Positions 12,701 to 27,700 of a DNA stretch of 64,000 nucleotides are shown here, one piece after another; within the stretch, counting starts at the first letter, position 1; the number at the start of each line of letters is the position of its first letter. The position numbers were made by a program, and so were the translations under genes. Under the pieces are notes generated by a model that saw only the letters and a program-made list of their open reading frames with translations, was not told the origin of the DNA and made no database searches. Source of the DNA: Anodontia alba (taxonomy: Eukaryota; Mollusca; Bivalvia; Lucinida; Lucinidae); assembly GCA_964016985.1 (NCBI GenBank), contig OZ024823.1, positions 131,026,112 to 131,090,111 of the forward strand, in the 5' to 3' direction.

Positions 12701-15700
12701 GATACCAGTAGACAGCATACATATCCATGGAAGTAAGATAACTCTAAACAATCTTTTTGAAAACAAAAAGGGATTACTTTTCTTGCATACAAAAATCTTA
12801 TTAGGAGTCCTCTGTATGTCTTAACCCTGTGCCATTGCTGAACTCAGATATGCCCCGCTTTTGCAGATAATGTAGATCCAGATCAGTTGGCTTCTGAAGA
12901 AGCCAGCTGATCTGAATCTGCACTGCAAGTTATTAAATTATTCAGTATGGCAAGGGTTAAAAAAAATTGTTTCCTTTCTCTTCAGAAGAGCCTGGTGAGT
13001 TACTGATTGGCAACCAAGAGAACCCACCTATCACTATCAGGTAGGCTTAAACTTGTTACTTAAATATTACATAACTCCTTGAAAGGCACCTTTTTTCAAG
13101 TGAAATTTATTGATATTTTTTCTTATTTCTCCATAAAAACATATCTGGTGGGAACTCGTTAGAAATGCTGCATGGAGGCATTTCTAATGAATAACCACAA
13201 TATATGATATATTCTTATAAAGCTTATATCCTTAGTAAATACTCTTAGTGAACACTTAGGGTAAGTATGCTACCATAGTAGCAGGGCTGTAAGGCTTACT
13301 AATCAATACCAAAAAGTGGCAAAAAAAGAAAAAAAAAAGAGAAACCAAATAGGCAGCGATACAGGCATCTGGTTTTCTAGCTGTCAACATTTAGGACCAC
13401 CCTCTAACCATTCTGACTATTAATTATAGTATACAATCATCTTACCTGGCATACACTGTCTCCCTGACAAGGACTTCAACAATGTGGCATCATTTTATGA
13501 CTATAGCCTGTTATTCACATTCTAGCAACTTTGCCATTTTTTTATGTCAACTCTAGCACTTAACATCATTTCTGATTACCCATTTGGCCTACAGTCATCA
13601 AACAAACCTGGCATATACTTTCTCACTAACAGGGACTCTTACACTTTGGTATCATTTTGTGACCATGACCTCATATCAGTTACTTTCATTCTTTACACCA
13701 GTTTTTAGCCCTTCTCTTGCTGAACACGACATGCTCTGTCTTAGCACACAGTGTAGATCCAGATCAGTTGGCTTCTGGATCTACACTGTTTGTCATTAGA
13801 TATGTGAATTTCTATCAAAAACCTGGATCAAGTAATCTGATTGGCTGGAAATTAGAAGTGGGCATGGCAATTTATTCAGCAAGGCAAGGGTTATCTCATT
13901 TATGATGATGACAGGCAACAGCAGATTTGACACCGCCTCCTGTGGAACGCTTTTTTGTCTGTTGTGGTCCTTGACTATGACAGACAAGTTTTTATGATAT
14001 TACACAATGACATAATAAAAACTATAAGTGAGACTACCTAGGAAATGCTATAATCAGGAACCACATCAGAGATTTTTCGAGGCTGCTTGTTCTCTTGGTC
14101 TTTTGTGAACATTTACTTACAAACAAGCACAAAACCAAATTAGCCAACTTTATGTGTCAGAAGCAACAGGCCTTATTTTGCTTGGATTCACAGGGAAGTT
14201 ATTACAAGACCATTATGGTCTTCTTGTTTGCTAATATGATGCAAGTATACCTGATACTGACAAACCCCTGTTCAATGTATTGATCATCTACTACTAAAAA
14301 CCCCTATGGGTGTCAGGTTCTTGTGCAAAAAACGTATGTGGTTCTCAATAACAAATTGACCACTTGGTTTAAACATATTTATTTCCAAAATGTTTACATA
14401 TTCAACACATACAAAAATACAACAATAGGATTAGAACGAAAGCAGAAGAGCTTATTTAGTTCCTTTCCTAATTTAAAACTTACCACTTATAAACAAAAGA
14501 AAACAAATACATTTTGAATTTATTTCTATTTCTTTAAACTTTCATAGTAAAAGTGGTAAAAAGCTAGACTATTCAATGGTATTTTCAATGTTGTATTATT
14601 ATTGAACGTCATTTTGTTATTTTTACACCTCGCCACATGATAGTGGTAGGGTATTATGGTTTCGCATTGGTTGTCTGTCTGTCTGTTGTACATAGATCTG
14701 TCCATCCATCTGTCTGTGGTAAACCTATCTATCAATGAAACCACAAAAAATTAGGGGACTGTTGTATGCAAATATGTCCAAAAAGCATACAAATGATACA
14801 TTATGGGACTATTTAGGTTTCTTCCCTGATTTTTTTGTCATTATGCGACTTCATTGTGGGCCTACATTATGGGACTCAAATGGTCGTTTTAGTCCCACGG
14901 TGTACCACTTGTAACATCGGTCCCTCTGTATTTTAATTTCCAGAGATAATTTGAGTAAATAGCAATGGATTTTCACTAAACTTGGTATTTGCATTGATTG
15001 TGGAGATCTGGTTTGGAATTGCTAATTGGCAAATTTTGTCAATTTTTGACCACATGGTAGTGGTGAAGTATGATCGTTTCACATTTTTATTGAATATTTT
15101 TTAACAATGATGTTACTACAGGAACAAATATGTTACTATAGGGACAAATACATAAAATAATTATTACAGTTGACTCTTGCTATCTCGACCTCGCTTATCA
15201 CGAATAACTGCTTATCTCGCAGTGAAAATCTGGTCCCTGCCTAAACATGAAAATCGAACAACATGTAAAAAATATTGTGGAAAATAGAAATTGCTCCTAA
15301 TTTCTCCTCTTTTCCACAATATTTTCAATATATCTCTAATGTCAAGCATCCAATTACACATATATTTGTTAAATGTGGTTAATCGAATTAGTTTTTCCTC
15401 AATTCTGCAAATCTGATATGTCGAAGTACGGATATCGCGAAGTATTTCAGAGAGTCCCTTGGAATTCAAGATAACGAGAGTCGACTGTATTTATATTTAG
15501 CTACAGCACCTACACTTTGTTTAAATAATGGCTCTGTATCAAACTAGCATGTTTTACTGTGTTTTTAGCTATAGAATTGACAAGTATGATGCAGGTTTCA
15601 TTGTGGACTTAAGTCTGACCATCTGTTTTCCTATCGGTGGTGAACAAGTGTGTATTCCTGATGATGGCATTGTTCTTTTGGAGCAAGAAGATATCCCAGC

Positions 15701-18700
15701 ATGCAACATAACAGCAATAATCAACGCAGCCAGTGGCAGTACGTATCACATTTGCCTTAACCCTTTAAGCACCAAGCAGATTTGTAGCAGACAGCATTCT
15801 GTTTTTTTATTTTTCAGGGAAAATAAGTCTTGGCATTTCATGTGAATTTTCTGACAAGCAGACAATTCACATGAAATATCAAGACTTATTTTCTTTGAAA
15901 AATAATAATAATAATAAGAAATAAAAAAAATAAAAATGTTGTCTGCTGCAGTTGTTATTGTGTTATTGGCACTTTAAGGATTAAGTGATGGGACAGAAAA
16001 GCCTGGAAATATTGAAGACCCAGGATAAACCATTTCATCACCAAAATTGGCCATGCCATTCATCATGTGTCTCTGAACATATGTGGAGAATGCACACAGC
16101 TATAGATAATTATTTCTCCATGAAATTGTATGTTGTAAGTACTGATAGATGCCACATCTTGCTCAGGCCTGTCTGTCCTAATACCTAGTGTTGTAGTGTT
16201 TGCCAGGTCTTCCACAAAGCCAAGCATCATAGTCATCATCTGGGTACTAACCGTATTGTACACTACTTAATTTCCTGAAAAAGCCAAACACTCTACACAC
16301 ATTGTCATAAAAGCCTGCTTCCACAGCAAGGCTGTAGAAATGACCTATATACCTATTCCATTACAGGGTTATTATGGATATTTACATTATCATGGTGTAT
16401 TATGGTTAAATGCACATAAATAACGCCCTGCAGAAAAGAAAAAAATAATAATACAGTTTCATAATGAAGTAAATAGATAAATCAGATGGGAACAAATTAT
16501 TTTTTGGGGTCTAGAATTGTAGATATAATGCACATACCAATGTTTTCCCCTAGATTGTGGGTGGCGATTTTACCTGGGAAGTTAAACATTTTTATGCCTC
16601 GCCACAAAAACTGGTGAGGGTATTATGTTATACCCTCCAAAATTTTACCGTCTGTGCTTCCATCATCAGTTTCTACTCCATAACTCCGATACTGTCTGAG
16701 ATATTTTCACAAAACTTCACACAAATGTAAAAAACTATGAGAGGACATGCAGAAGGCATGAACTGTAACTCTGGTTTGCCTATTTTTGGAGCTATTGCCC
16801 CTTGAAAATTGAACATAGCCATTTCTACTATGAACTTGTGTCTGTTCTGTAAGTTGAAACTATTGAGATATTATTATGGAATTTCTCACAAATGTAAAGC
16901 ACCATCAGACAATATGCAGAACACAAAAACCATAACTCTGATTACCTGCTTTTGGAGTTGCAGCCCTTTGAACATAGTAGCTATTGAAAATAGCCACCTA
17001 GTATGTACACGTGTCCACTCTATATTTTCACGAAACTTCACACAAATATAAATAACTATGAGACAACATGCAGAACACATGTACTGTAACTCTGGTTTGC
17101 CTTCTTTTGGAGCTATCTAAACATTGAACATAGCCGTTTCTACCATGTACTTGTGTCTGCTCTGTAAGCTGAAAACTGTTTGATATGATGAAATTTCTCA
17201 CAAATGTAAAGCATCATGAGACAATGTGTAGAACACAAAAAAATGTAACTCTGGTTAACCTACTTTTGGAGTTGCGGCCCTTTGAACATAGTAGATATTG
17301 AAAATAGCCATTCTACTATGTACGAAAAAAGGAAACGATCACGTTGAACATTTTAATCAAAATTAGCACATGTACATGCATCAGTTTTAATAATATTTAG
17401 GGAAAGACTAATGCAGCATCCGTTTGATTTTATTTTTGACAAAGTTATTGTAGTTGCTTGAGCAGTGCTTGCAGCGCTTTATTGAAAATTGGCTTTCTAA
17501 TTCCCCACCCATTAGTCACAAACGTGTTGAAAATCCCCTAGGTGAGCATTAAATTTGCATATAGTTTCTTCTAGAATTCCCTTTTTAGGTGTCCAATACC
17601 CCGCCCATGTCTCAAAATTTTCTTTCGAATTCCCAGAGATTGGGTATGATATAGATGTCTAATCCCCAGGGTATGCTGGCCACCACCCTCTGGGGAAAGT
17701 AACAATAGGTGCATGAAGATGCTATTCAAAATTACAGGACAGGTGTATCAGAATTGAGAAGCAAACTGTTTATGTTATTTTCAATTCTTTTTGACAGCAA
17801 AACTGACAGAGGTCTTGTTAGAAATACATGTACATTTTCAGCTTATATATCATGCTCTTGTTGTTGCATGCTAAGCATGCTGTGTAAAAAAAAAAAAAAA
17901 TAGCAGATAACATTTTAAGGTATATGAATTTTTTTATCTTCATCTTCCCGTTGCATTTCATCTCTCGGTTGACCAGGTGTTATCGAATTGTTAACTGTTG
18001 TTTTTTCATCAGGAAATATAATATATATAATTTTGACCCCCTTAAACCCCACTTTTATATAGTAAAACTGGGGTTTACAAGGGTATACATTATTTTTCTT
18101 ATTTCTGCTCAAAACATTGATTGTGGTACTCGTTAGAACCGCCTCATCGAGGTAATTCTAACAAGTACTCACAATATGTCTGTTAGAACTGCCTCATCAA
18201 GGCAGTTCTAACGAGTACTCACAATCTATGTTTTGAGCAGAAATATGAAAAATATTAGAATTTTTTATCTGAAAATTTTACGTTTTTTGTTGGTAAATTT
18301 TTTCAGTATATTTGAATAGGCATGTTTTCGTAATTATTTTTATTTTTTTTACTATTATTCTAACAAAATGAGCTTTGACAAGAAAATAGGCTAAAAAAGA
18401 GGCATTCTGTGGCATCTGATTTGGATGTTTACTGTTTGCTCATCATCACGAAAATATACCTAGACAATTTTGACCCCCTTAAACCCCATTTTTATTTAGT
18501 AAATCTGGGGTTTACGGGGGTATATATTATTTTCCTTATTTCTGCTCTAAAACATAGATTGTGGGTACTCGTTAGAACTGCCTCACCGAGGCATTTCTAA
18601 CAAGTACCCACAATCTATGTTTTGAGCAGAAATATGAAAAATATCAGAGTTTTTTATCTGAAAAAAAAATCAGTTTTTGGAGATGAAATTTCCTATATAT

Positions 18701-21700
18701 TTGAATATGTGTGTTCTCGTAATGTCCTGTCTCAGTCTGTCCAAATATTTATGGTAAATATGGTACACAATATAATATATTACAATAAATGTCCTAAAAT
18801 TTTGAACATTTCATTGCATACCTTTTGGTCTAAATTTAGATTTTTATGCAGTTTTTCTTTAAAATACTGAGTTGAATGGTAAACAGGAGCAGTCTGATCT
18901 GGGTCTGCACTGTTTGTAAATGCTGTTTTGTCAGAAACTTTGGTGTATGAAATTTTAGGATATTTACCATGTGTCTTGGTGCAAAAATAATTAAAATCAT
19001 ATTCCAAAGATTCCTTTTATCAAGAGAGCTTCTACATAGCTCTAGATAAGGCACAAGCAAAGAGTATTGATATTTTTCTTGTTTGTTCACGAAAATATAT
19101 GTTGTGGTGCTCCTTAAAAGTGCCTCAATGAGGCACTATTTTCAAGGAGAAATAAGAAAAATATTTATGCAATAGCCCCTCTTATGTAGAGCTATGATTC
19201 TGAACCCCTTGCAGATTTCTCTTTTACTGAATGGATGGAGGAAAATGCTGAAGACATTGGTGGCCAGCTCTCACAGGCTGGCAGAGAGGCTCTGATAAAG
19301 AGGACGGGGTTGGGGACATTCTTGTTGGATCCACAGTGTGACAGGAAAAAACAACCATACAGTCCTTCAGTCTTAAACTGGAATAACAGTAAGTAGAGTC
19401 TTTGTTTCTTTATGCATTTATTCTTGCATCGTTTTAGGCTATACTCTGTGTGAGGGAGTTGGGAGGGGGAGGTAGAGTTTGTGTGTGCAACAGCTGCTTG
19501 GCTATAACAGATACTTTTATTTATTTATTGCCATGGGTGGCTGTTGTATAGTTTGCACTGTAGTTAATTCTTCTTAGTGGGTCAAGATTTTTCAAGAGGA
19601 TAGATAGATAATAAAAGTAACAAAAATTTAAAAGGGATTCTTAGGGCAAAGTTAGCAGTTTCTGAGAAAGTCAAGCAAAATTACCATTTTCACTGTCAGA
19701 TAAATACTGGGCATGCTGAGTAAACATTTTAGCAGTTTTAAATATTTTGCTTATGTTTTCCAGGGCCCAGCTGTTCAAAGCTAATGACGTCGTTAGTTAA
19801 CGATTCGTTAAAATTTACATCAAGTGATACGCAAATATTCTGAAATATTTTGCTGAAAAAATGTGAGTAGCTTTTGCAGTGCAAAAGCTACTCACATTTT
19901 TTCAGCAAAAAATATCAGAATATTGTGTATTGGATCAGCTAAAACAGTTAACGAAATGACCCTTAACGACGTCGTTAAGCTAACGACGCTTTGAACAACT
20001 GGGCCCAGAACATTAGCTTTGACATTTTATGCAAAGTCTCCTTAGGAGACTATTTGCATGAAATGACTATGACTATTTTCTGGAAAAAATGAGGAAAACT
20101 ATCATAAATTTTTCCTGTGCTGAATTTGTCATAGAGTGGTAAAGGTAAAAGGTCAGTTCAAGGGTCAATTGTTTACAGTCAAGCCATAGTATACAAACGC
20201 CAAAATTTCTTAAAGATAGTTGTCCATGTGATTATCATTGACCAATGTAATTAAACAGGGTGTTATACCAAATTCAGGTAACAGTTAGGTATAGCTGCAT
20301 TATTCTTATTGACGTAATGTCAGAGTGCTGTTGATAGCAGTTATCTGTAAAACCTGGACTGGGATATTCAGGACATTGGCAGACAGTGCAGACCCAGTTT
20401 ACACTGCAGAATGCAACATCTGATCAGGGTCTGCAGTGTTTATTTAAATTGCAGGAAGTTAAGGATTAAATGAAAATGAAACAGTCTTACATCCCCATTC
20501 ATGACCATTTTCCTAGACTACACTCAGAGAGTCGACCTACCAGTGCTGTCAGTGCTTTGATTGACATCGTAAATGTCTTGCTGCCTTTGTCATTTTAGTG
20601 TTTCTGAACAGTTTGAAATTACACACACATTCCAAGTGCTGTAACAAACATACTCTCAGTGAAAATTTTGCCATACATAAACAAACTGATTTTTCTTTTA
20701 TTACACAACAAAATATTTTCATGGATCAGTGTGTTGACTGTCCATCTAGAGAATTATAGGATGTTGAATATTTCCCAAATAGCCTTGATCAGATTGTACA
20801 GATGCACACAGGCTAATCAGAGCTTTTGCTGTGCACCATAAAATGACTTTTGTCTGCATGGGTGGTGGTGGATCATAGCTCTAGTTAAGAATAGCAAGCG
20901 CTAAATATTTTCCTTATTTCTCCACAAAAACAAATGTTGTGGTACTCATTAGAAGCACCTCAGTGAGGTGCTTCTAATGAGTAGCACTCATTAGAAGCAC
21001 CGCAGTGAGGTGCTTCTAATGAGTACCCACAACATATGTTTTAGTGGAAAAATATGAAAAATATCAATACTTTTTGGTTTAAAAAAGAACCTTAACTGGA
21101 GCTAAAGCATGGCTTATATAGGAAAATATTTGCTGTCTAATAACAGATCTTCTTTGTTACAGGATGTCCGCTGAGCTTTCTTCACTTACCTCCCCTTCCT
21201 GAAATGGTGTCATGTTATATACCAGAGCACTGTACAGCCATAGAGTGTTGTGTGGATGTACCAAAGATAGGACTGTCAATCCACGCATTCTTGGATATTG
21301 ATCTCTGCACATATAGGGTGTCAGGAGGAGTTGAAAGAGAAACCTTTGATTTTACATTGTTTAAATATGAATGGGGTAGGTATTAAAAACACCATTTTAG
21401 ATAAAAACTTCAGATAAGGACTCTACTTGTTTTGTCTAAATCATAACTTTGTCATATACCTTATTTACCATATGTATTCAGACAGACAGTCCTGAGCAAA
21501 CAGTATAGACCCAGATGAGATGCCGCAGAACGCGGCGTCTCATCTGGGTCTACACTGTTTGCCACTCATCCAGCAATTTTTGACACAACATCGGGTAGTG
21601 AATTGTACTGGTTCAAATTTTAGAACATATATGGTAAGGAGCTGAGGTGTCCGAATACTTAGGGTAAATATGGTAGGAAGTAATTTTTAAATAACTGGAC

Positions 21701-24700
21701 AGAAATGTATCCCATCACATGTTCATTTGTTGCATGCAAACTTGGGTTTTTACTTAAAAAGATCAAGGTCACACTTTGTATAACTTGATAGTGGTGGTTT
21801 TTGATACAAGAAGGGGGTTGTGAAGTGGTATCACATTATGTAGCCCATAAATTTGTTGTGTAAATGATTTGACATAGAAATACCATACAGTGAGATTATA
21901 TGTCACATGCAAGACCCTGCCATGCCACATGAAAATCAAGGTCAGATATGAACTGTTTTAGAAGTTGCCTATATGCCTCTAGGGCAGTAGTTAGATTCTG
22001 GTTTATAACTCTGTGATACATGAATGGATTTTGTGTATTTGCAGGTAAAGTAGAAGAGTTATCCATCTTTGGACTACTGGATTTTAAGTAAGCATTTTTT
22101 TTCAGCTCACCTGCAGCTCCTGATGAACTGTATTTATCATTTTGTCAGTCATTCTCTGAAACTGCTGGGCCAGTTTAAACTATTTTTATCTGTAAGAATT
22201 GGGACAGATAGGCTTTTGCAAACAGTGTAGACTCAGATCAGATGCTGCAGAATGTGGTGTCTGATCAGGGTCTGCACTCTTTGCCATACATACAGCAATA
22301 TTTAAGACACATCAGGAGGTAGTAGAACGGATTATTTCAAATTTTAAGACAATTATGGTAAGTTGAAAAGGGTTCCCAATACTTAGGGTTAATACGGTAT
22401 ATGATTCTTAGTTCCATATAACAGGGAGTATCCATATAAATATTTTCCTTATTTCTCCTGGAAAAAAATATCTTGTGATACTCATTAGAAGCACCTTGCT
22501 GAGGCACTTCTAATGAGTACCACAACATATGTTTTTGTGGAGAAGTAAGAAAAATATTTTGTGGATACTCCCTCTTATCTGGAGCTATGAGTGGGTATTT
22601 TTCTTAATCTTCCACATGATCATATGAAACATTAGAAGTGCTGTACCCAGGCACCTGTAATAAGTAACACAGTATATATTTTCATGAAGAAGCAAGACAA
22701 ATATCAATACTTTTTGGTCAACAAAAGCACCTTACTTACCTAAAACGATGGGAATTTCTCTATAAGGAAAGAACATACATTACAAAAACACGCCTATTCA
22801 AATATACTGAAAATTTCATCACCAAAAACTGAACTTTTTCAGATAAAAATTCTAATATTTTTTTTTTATTTCTGCTCAAAACATAGATTGTGGGTACTCA
22901 TTAGAACCGCCTCGCTGAGGCCATTCTAACGAGTACCCACAATCTATATTTTTGAGCAGAAATAAGAAAAATAATATATACCCCTGTAAACCCCAGTTTT
23001 ACTATATAAAAGTGGGGTTTAAGGGGATAAAAATTATATAGGCATGTTTTCCTGATGTATAAAGAGAGAAATTTGGGGAAATCCTGGGTGCCTGTTGTAG
23101 ACAGTAAATTCATCCAAAGTTTATTTTTATAAAGTACATGTACTAGAGAAAGAGGTATTTCTCTTACAATTTGGTGTGCTCATTACGAAAACAAGCCTAT
23201 TCAAATATACTGAAAATTTTACCACCAAAAAATGAAAGTTTTCAGATGAAAAATTCTAAAATTTTTCATATTTCGCCTTTTGAGCAGAAATAAGAAAAAT
23301 AATGTATACCCCTGTAAACCCCAGTTTTACTATATAAAATTGGGGTTTAAGGGGGTCAAAATTATATAGGCATGTTTTCGTGATGTAATATGGCGTATTC
23401 ATTACTATTTATGGTATATTCAAATCTGTTTGAATTAAATGATATGATATATTTGAGTATATTTCAAATAAACATCAACATGAAGAAGTTCCTATGATGG
23501 AATCAAGTTTCGTGTGGATTCAGGGCTGGGGAAATAAAGTTTGTTCAAATAATCACAGTTCCTTGACCAAGTTGCCTATTATGGTCATATATAATTAAAA
23601 ATTAAAAAAGATTAGCTTTGATGCTGAATCTTGGTATTTAGTATCAAGGATGTGGCGGCCTACCAAGTTTATTCAAATGATGATCCTATATTGACTTTGG
23701 CATTTTTATGGCATTATTCAATTTTTTTCTCTATACGTTTATGTGGGAAAAATGTTTGAAATACATACTGAAGTGAAAGAGAAATACATGGTAAAGTTTA
23801 GATCTGTTTTTAAGCAAATTTTCCTGTCAGATGTTCAAGGGAGACAGGATGTGTTGTCTATCGACCATGGTCTGGAAGTCCACGTGTGATGTCACGTGCA
23901 TGTGCTGTCATCACCTAGCGGTTGGTACTCATAATCATCACGTTCACCCTGGAACTGAGAAATCGATAATGCAAGACCAGTATTTGGGCATGCCACCTAT
24001 ATGCCAGTCTGCCCTGATTCAGGCATATTGATAGCATGCATCATATCATATGGCTTGGTTGACAGATTCAGGCATATTGATTGCATGCATCATGCATCAT
24101 ATAATATATGGTTGACAGCACATGCCCCCCTCCCCCACTTCCTGCCCATGCCACAGAAGATTTCCGATTGGAGAAGGGTCCTTTTTACTGACAAGTCCAG
24201 TTTCACTCTTTCCCAAGCTGGGTGACTTTGCGTTTACGGATGTCATTGGGAACACTTTGCCGACAGTTGTGTTGTCAGGAGTGATAGATTTAAAAGCGAT
24301 TCTGTAATGGTCTGAGGAGGCATTTCTTATGGTGTAAAATCACAGATGATTGTGATACAGGGCAGTTTAACATCAGTAAGGTACAAGGATGAGATCTACT
24401 CCATTGTGGTCCCTCTTGTGTAGCAACATCAGTTGATTTTACAGCATGATAATGCCTGGCCCCATGCTGCCAGAGTTAGTCATAACTTTCTTGCTAACCG
24501 AATCATTATCCCACTTGACTGGCCACCATACAATGTCCCCGGTTGTGCATCTGTGGGATGAACTGGACAGAAGGGTCGGAAGTGCTGGAATTGTCCAATT
24601 GAGTTAGGCATTGCTGGAAGAATGGAACAACATTCCAGTGAGGAGAATCAATGCATTAATGAACTCCTTGCAGAGGAAAATAAGGGTGACAACAGCGGCG

Positions 24701-27700
24701 AGAGAGGGGCACAGCAGATACTGATTAAGTTGATTCTCATTTACAGTTATGGGTGGTACCTTCCAGTGCACTTCAATTACTGATAAGGTTTTAGTCACAA
24801 ACCAATGAAATTTTGGACATTTGTTCAATAAAGGTGTTGCTTTCAAACCATATGAAAATATTTTAGATGCTTTTTAAAGTATTATTTTAATTCAGCATAA
24901 AAGTTTACACTGTGTGTGTTTTTTTCACTTTGGTATATAAAAGACTAAACGAAGAAATTTAATCATATGTAATGTCGGGTTTGATGATTATAGCCATAAA
25001 GTTAATCACAATTGGAGATGAATGCTGGAATTAAAGTAAAAAATGACATTGTGATTGGACCATGTTAAGGAGGAAGCATATGCCAGATTTGATTATTGTA
25101 TGTCATTCATTTAATCGGAAATGGAGCTAAACACAAACAAATGAAGTTGGTGTAAAAAATGACATTAATCAGGTAAGGTGATTGTAGGTGTTACAGTTAA
25201 TCAGAATGGAGCTAAATGTCAGGACTGACATGCAAAAATGGCAAAGTTGTTAGGCTATGAAAATAGTTCATGGTCATATAATGATGCAGCAGTGTTAGAG
25301 TCCATATGAGGGGGGACAGATAAGATGATTGTAGGTGAAATATTTATTTACGAGTAGAAATGGACTTAAACCCTAGGGCTGACACAAAAGTTGATCCATG
25401 GAAGAAATTACAGACAGAAAACTGGACCCCCTTCTTTACATCTGCTTATCACACCATTTTTTCTCTGAAAAAAAGCAACAAATCCCAAATAATTCAAAAT
25501 GTTTGGTGCGGTTGTGATTAGCTCTTTAAGAGTTAAAATAATGTAATTTTAGTTGAGTCCTTCTGAAATATAATGGCGCTATTGATATATGTAACCAGTA
25601 TAGACCTAGATCAGCCTACACATCATTGCATTTAAACATACATGGATTTGGACCAGGGTGCTACTGTTTGCTAACATAATGTAGGGACTTGAACATTCTG
25701 TGAGCACACAGCATAGACCCTAATCAAATTACACAGATGAGAGTCTGTGCTGGAGGTGTGTCTTAATTAACACTTAGCATCCTGGGTTAAAAAAATCAGC
25801 TGATGACATTTTGAAATATGTTTTTTTTCTTAGAAAAAATGTTTGATAATCTCATGCAAACTGTCTTTTTAGGATTAGGAGACCAGTTGCATGAAATGTC
25901 AACACTATTTTCTGGGATGCATCAAATGATGACTGTGCAGTTAGGCACTCCTGTCTTTGGATCACTAGGTCCTAGGATCGATGCCTGCAAGTGACAGAGA
26001 CCAACTCGTGACTTTGGTGCCTCATTGCACAGAGTCTTTCATTACCACCACTCAATCTTTCAGTATGACTTAATCATCTGAGAAAAAGAAGGAAAATAAT
26101 GTCAATTTGACATTTTTTCTGTCATCTACTAATTTGACCAGGGAATGCTGAAAGATAAGATTTGTTTTTTGCCATAAAAATCCTAAGTATTTGTACAGAC
26201 AGGCCTGAGCAAACAGTGTAGACCCAGCTGGAATGCTGCAGAATGCACCATCTGATAAGGGTATATGCTGTCAGCTACTCATCCGAGATTATTTCAGATG
26301 CATTGACAGGTAGTAAAATGGACTTGTTCAAATTTGGGGATAAATTTGGTAGGGTATGAAGGTGTCCTAATATTTAGAATTAATAAGTTACAGTAATAAG
26401 CCTAAGTATTGGGGCACCTTATCAACTTATCATCCAGAACTTTGAAATAGTCCATTCTACTACCTTTTGATGTGTCTAAAATATTGCTGTGTGTATGACA
26501 AACAGTTTAGACCCTGATCAGACACTGCATTCTGCAGTTTGCAAAGACTATCTGTCCCAGTACTTCGGATTATTATGGTATATTCAATTGCTGTATCCTT
26601 TTCTTTCCAAAGATATTCTATTAAGAAGCCCCCTAATAAAAAGATATTTGTGATAGACCTGGATGTGGCAGCATGTTTTGAGAACGATGGATCATGCTTG
26701 ATAGAAGTACCATTGATGAAAGGATCGGAAGTTCCACAGCCTGGCTGTGACATGTCAGCCACTATCAATTTTATGGGTAAGTGCCACTGTATGAAAACAT
26801 GCCTTAAAGGCATAAGCATTCAATAAATTCCCAGGTCAGCTAGGCAGTTCATTCACTAGAAATGTCAAGCCTTATTTTCTCTGAAAAAACAACAACAAAA
26901 CAACAAAAAAACAAAAAAAACAAACTAAAAACAAACTAAAAAAACAATCAGAATGTTGTCTCCTCCAGTTGTGATAAGCACTTTAAAGACGCATCCCCTA
27001 CTTTCAGATTATTTGAAATTAAAGGTATTTTTGTGAAGTCAATAATGTGGAAACCCATATTTAAAAATTCCTGTTGGTTCAAAAGTCACTTGCATTCGAA
27101 GACATAGTAACTTGTGTTGCTATGATGTCATTGGTTCTTTTTAAATTTTATTTTGAACTTTTAATATTATTTAAATCTTCTTAGTTTTATCCCAGACTAC
27201 TAATTTTGATAAAAGTAGTAAATATTCTGTTACTACTGAAAGTGAAAACTTAACATTTCAAGCAAGCAATGTTTTTTAAAAAATGATGAAAACAGATTGA
27301 TTGAAATTTAATATATTTCTTTAAATATTAAGAATACAAGATACAGATCACTATGTAGGAAAAAAGCTTACCAAGAAAAACATAAAATGTTGAAAATTAA
27401 CTTCCTTAAGGTTATTGTATAAAATTTGAATAAAATGACATCAGAGAATGGAATTTAAATTAATTTTAAAATTTTACTTTAATTATTTTTTTAAGTTTAA
27501 TTTCATTTAAAATTGAACTGATTCTGAAAATATATGACCAGTGCAGCCTATATATAAATATGGAAGAGATCTATTTCTCTCTGCATACATTCCCTGGATA
27601 TTTTCAAATTAAAGTTAAAATCTCCATCCTGCCACATGTCTTTCTTTTTTAGCATGTATACAACCAAAATTGAAATTAGGGTTAAAGGGTTGAAATTAAA

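Noticed and set aside
16886..17080. Overlapping open frames on both strands near 16.9 kb
   Set aside because: They fall in the H3 minisatellite units, which repeat without coding constraint.
24547..24842. Intact third catalytic block of the Tc1 transposase
   Set aside because: The LWDEL block is present, but the residues that should hold the third acidic site are shortened and the frame differs from the upstream part, so the copy is a pseudogene.
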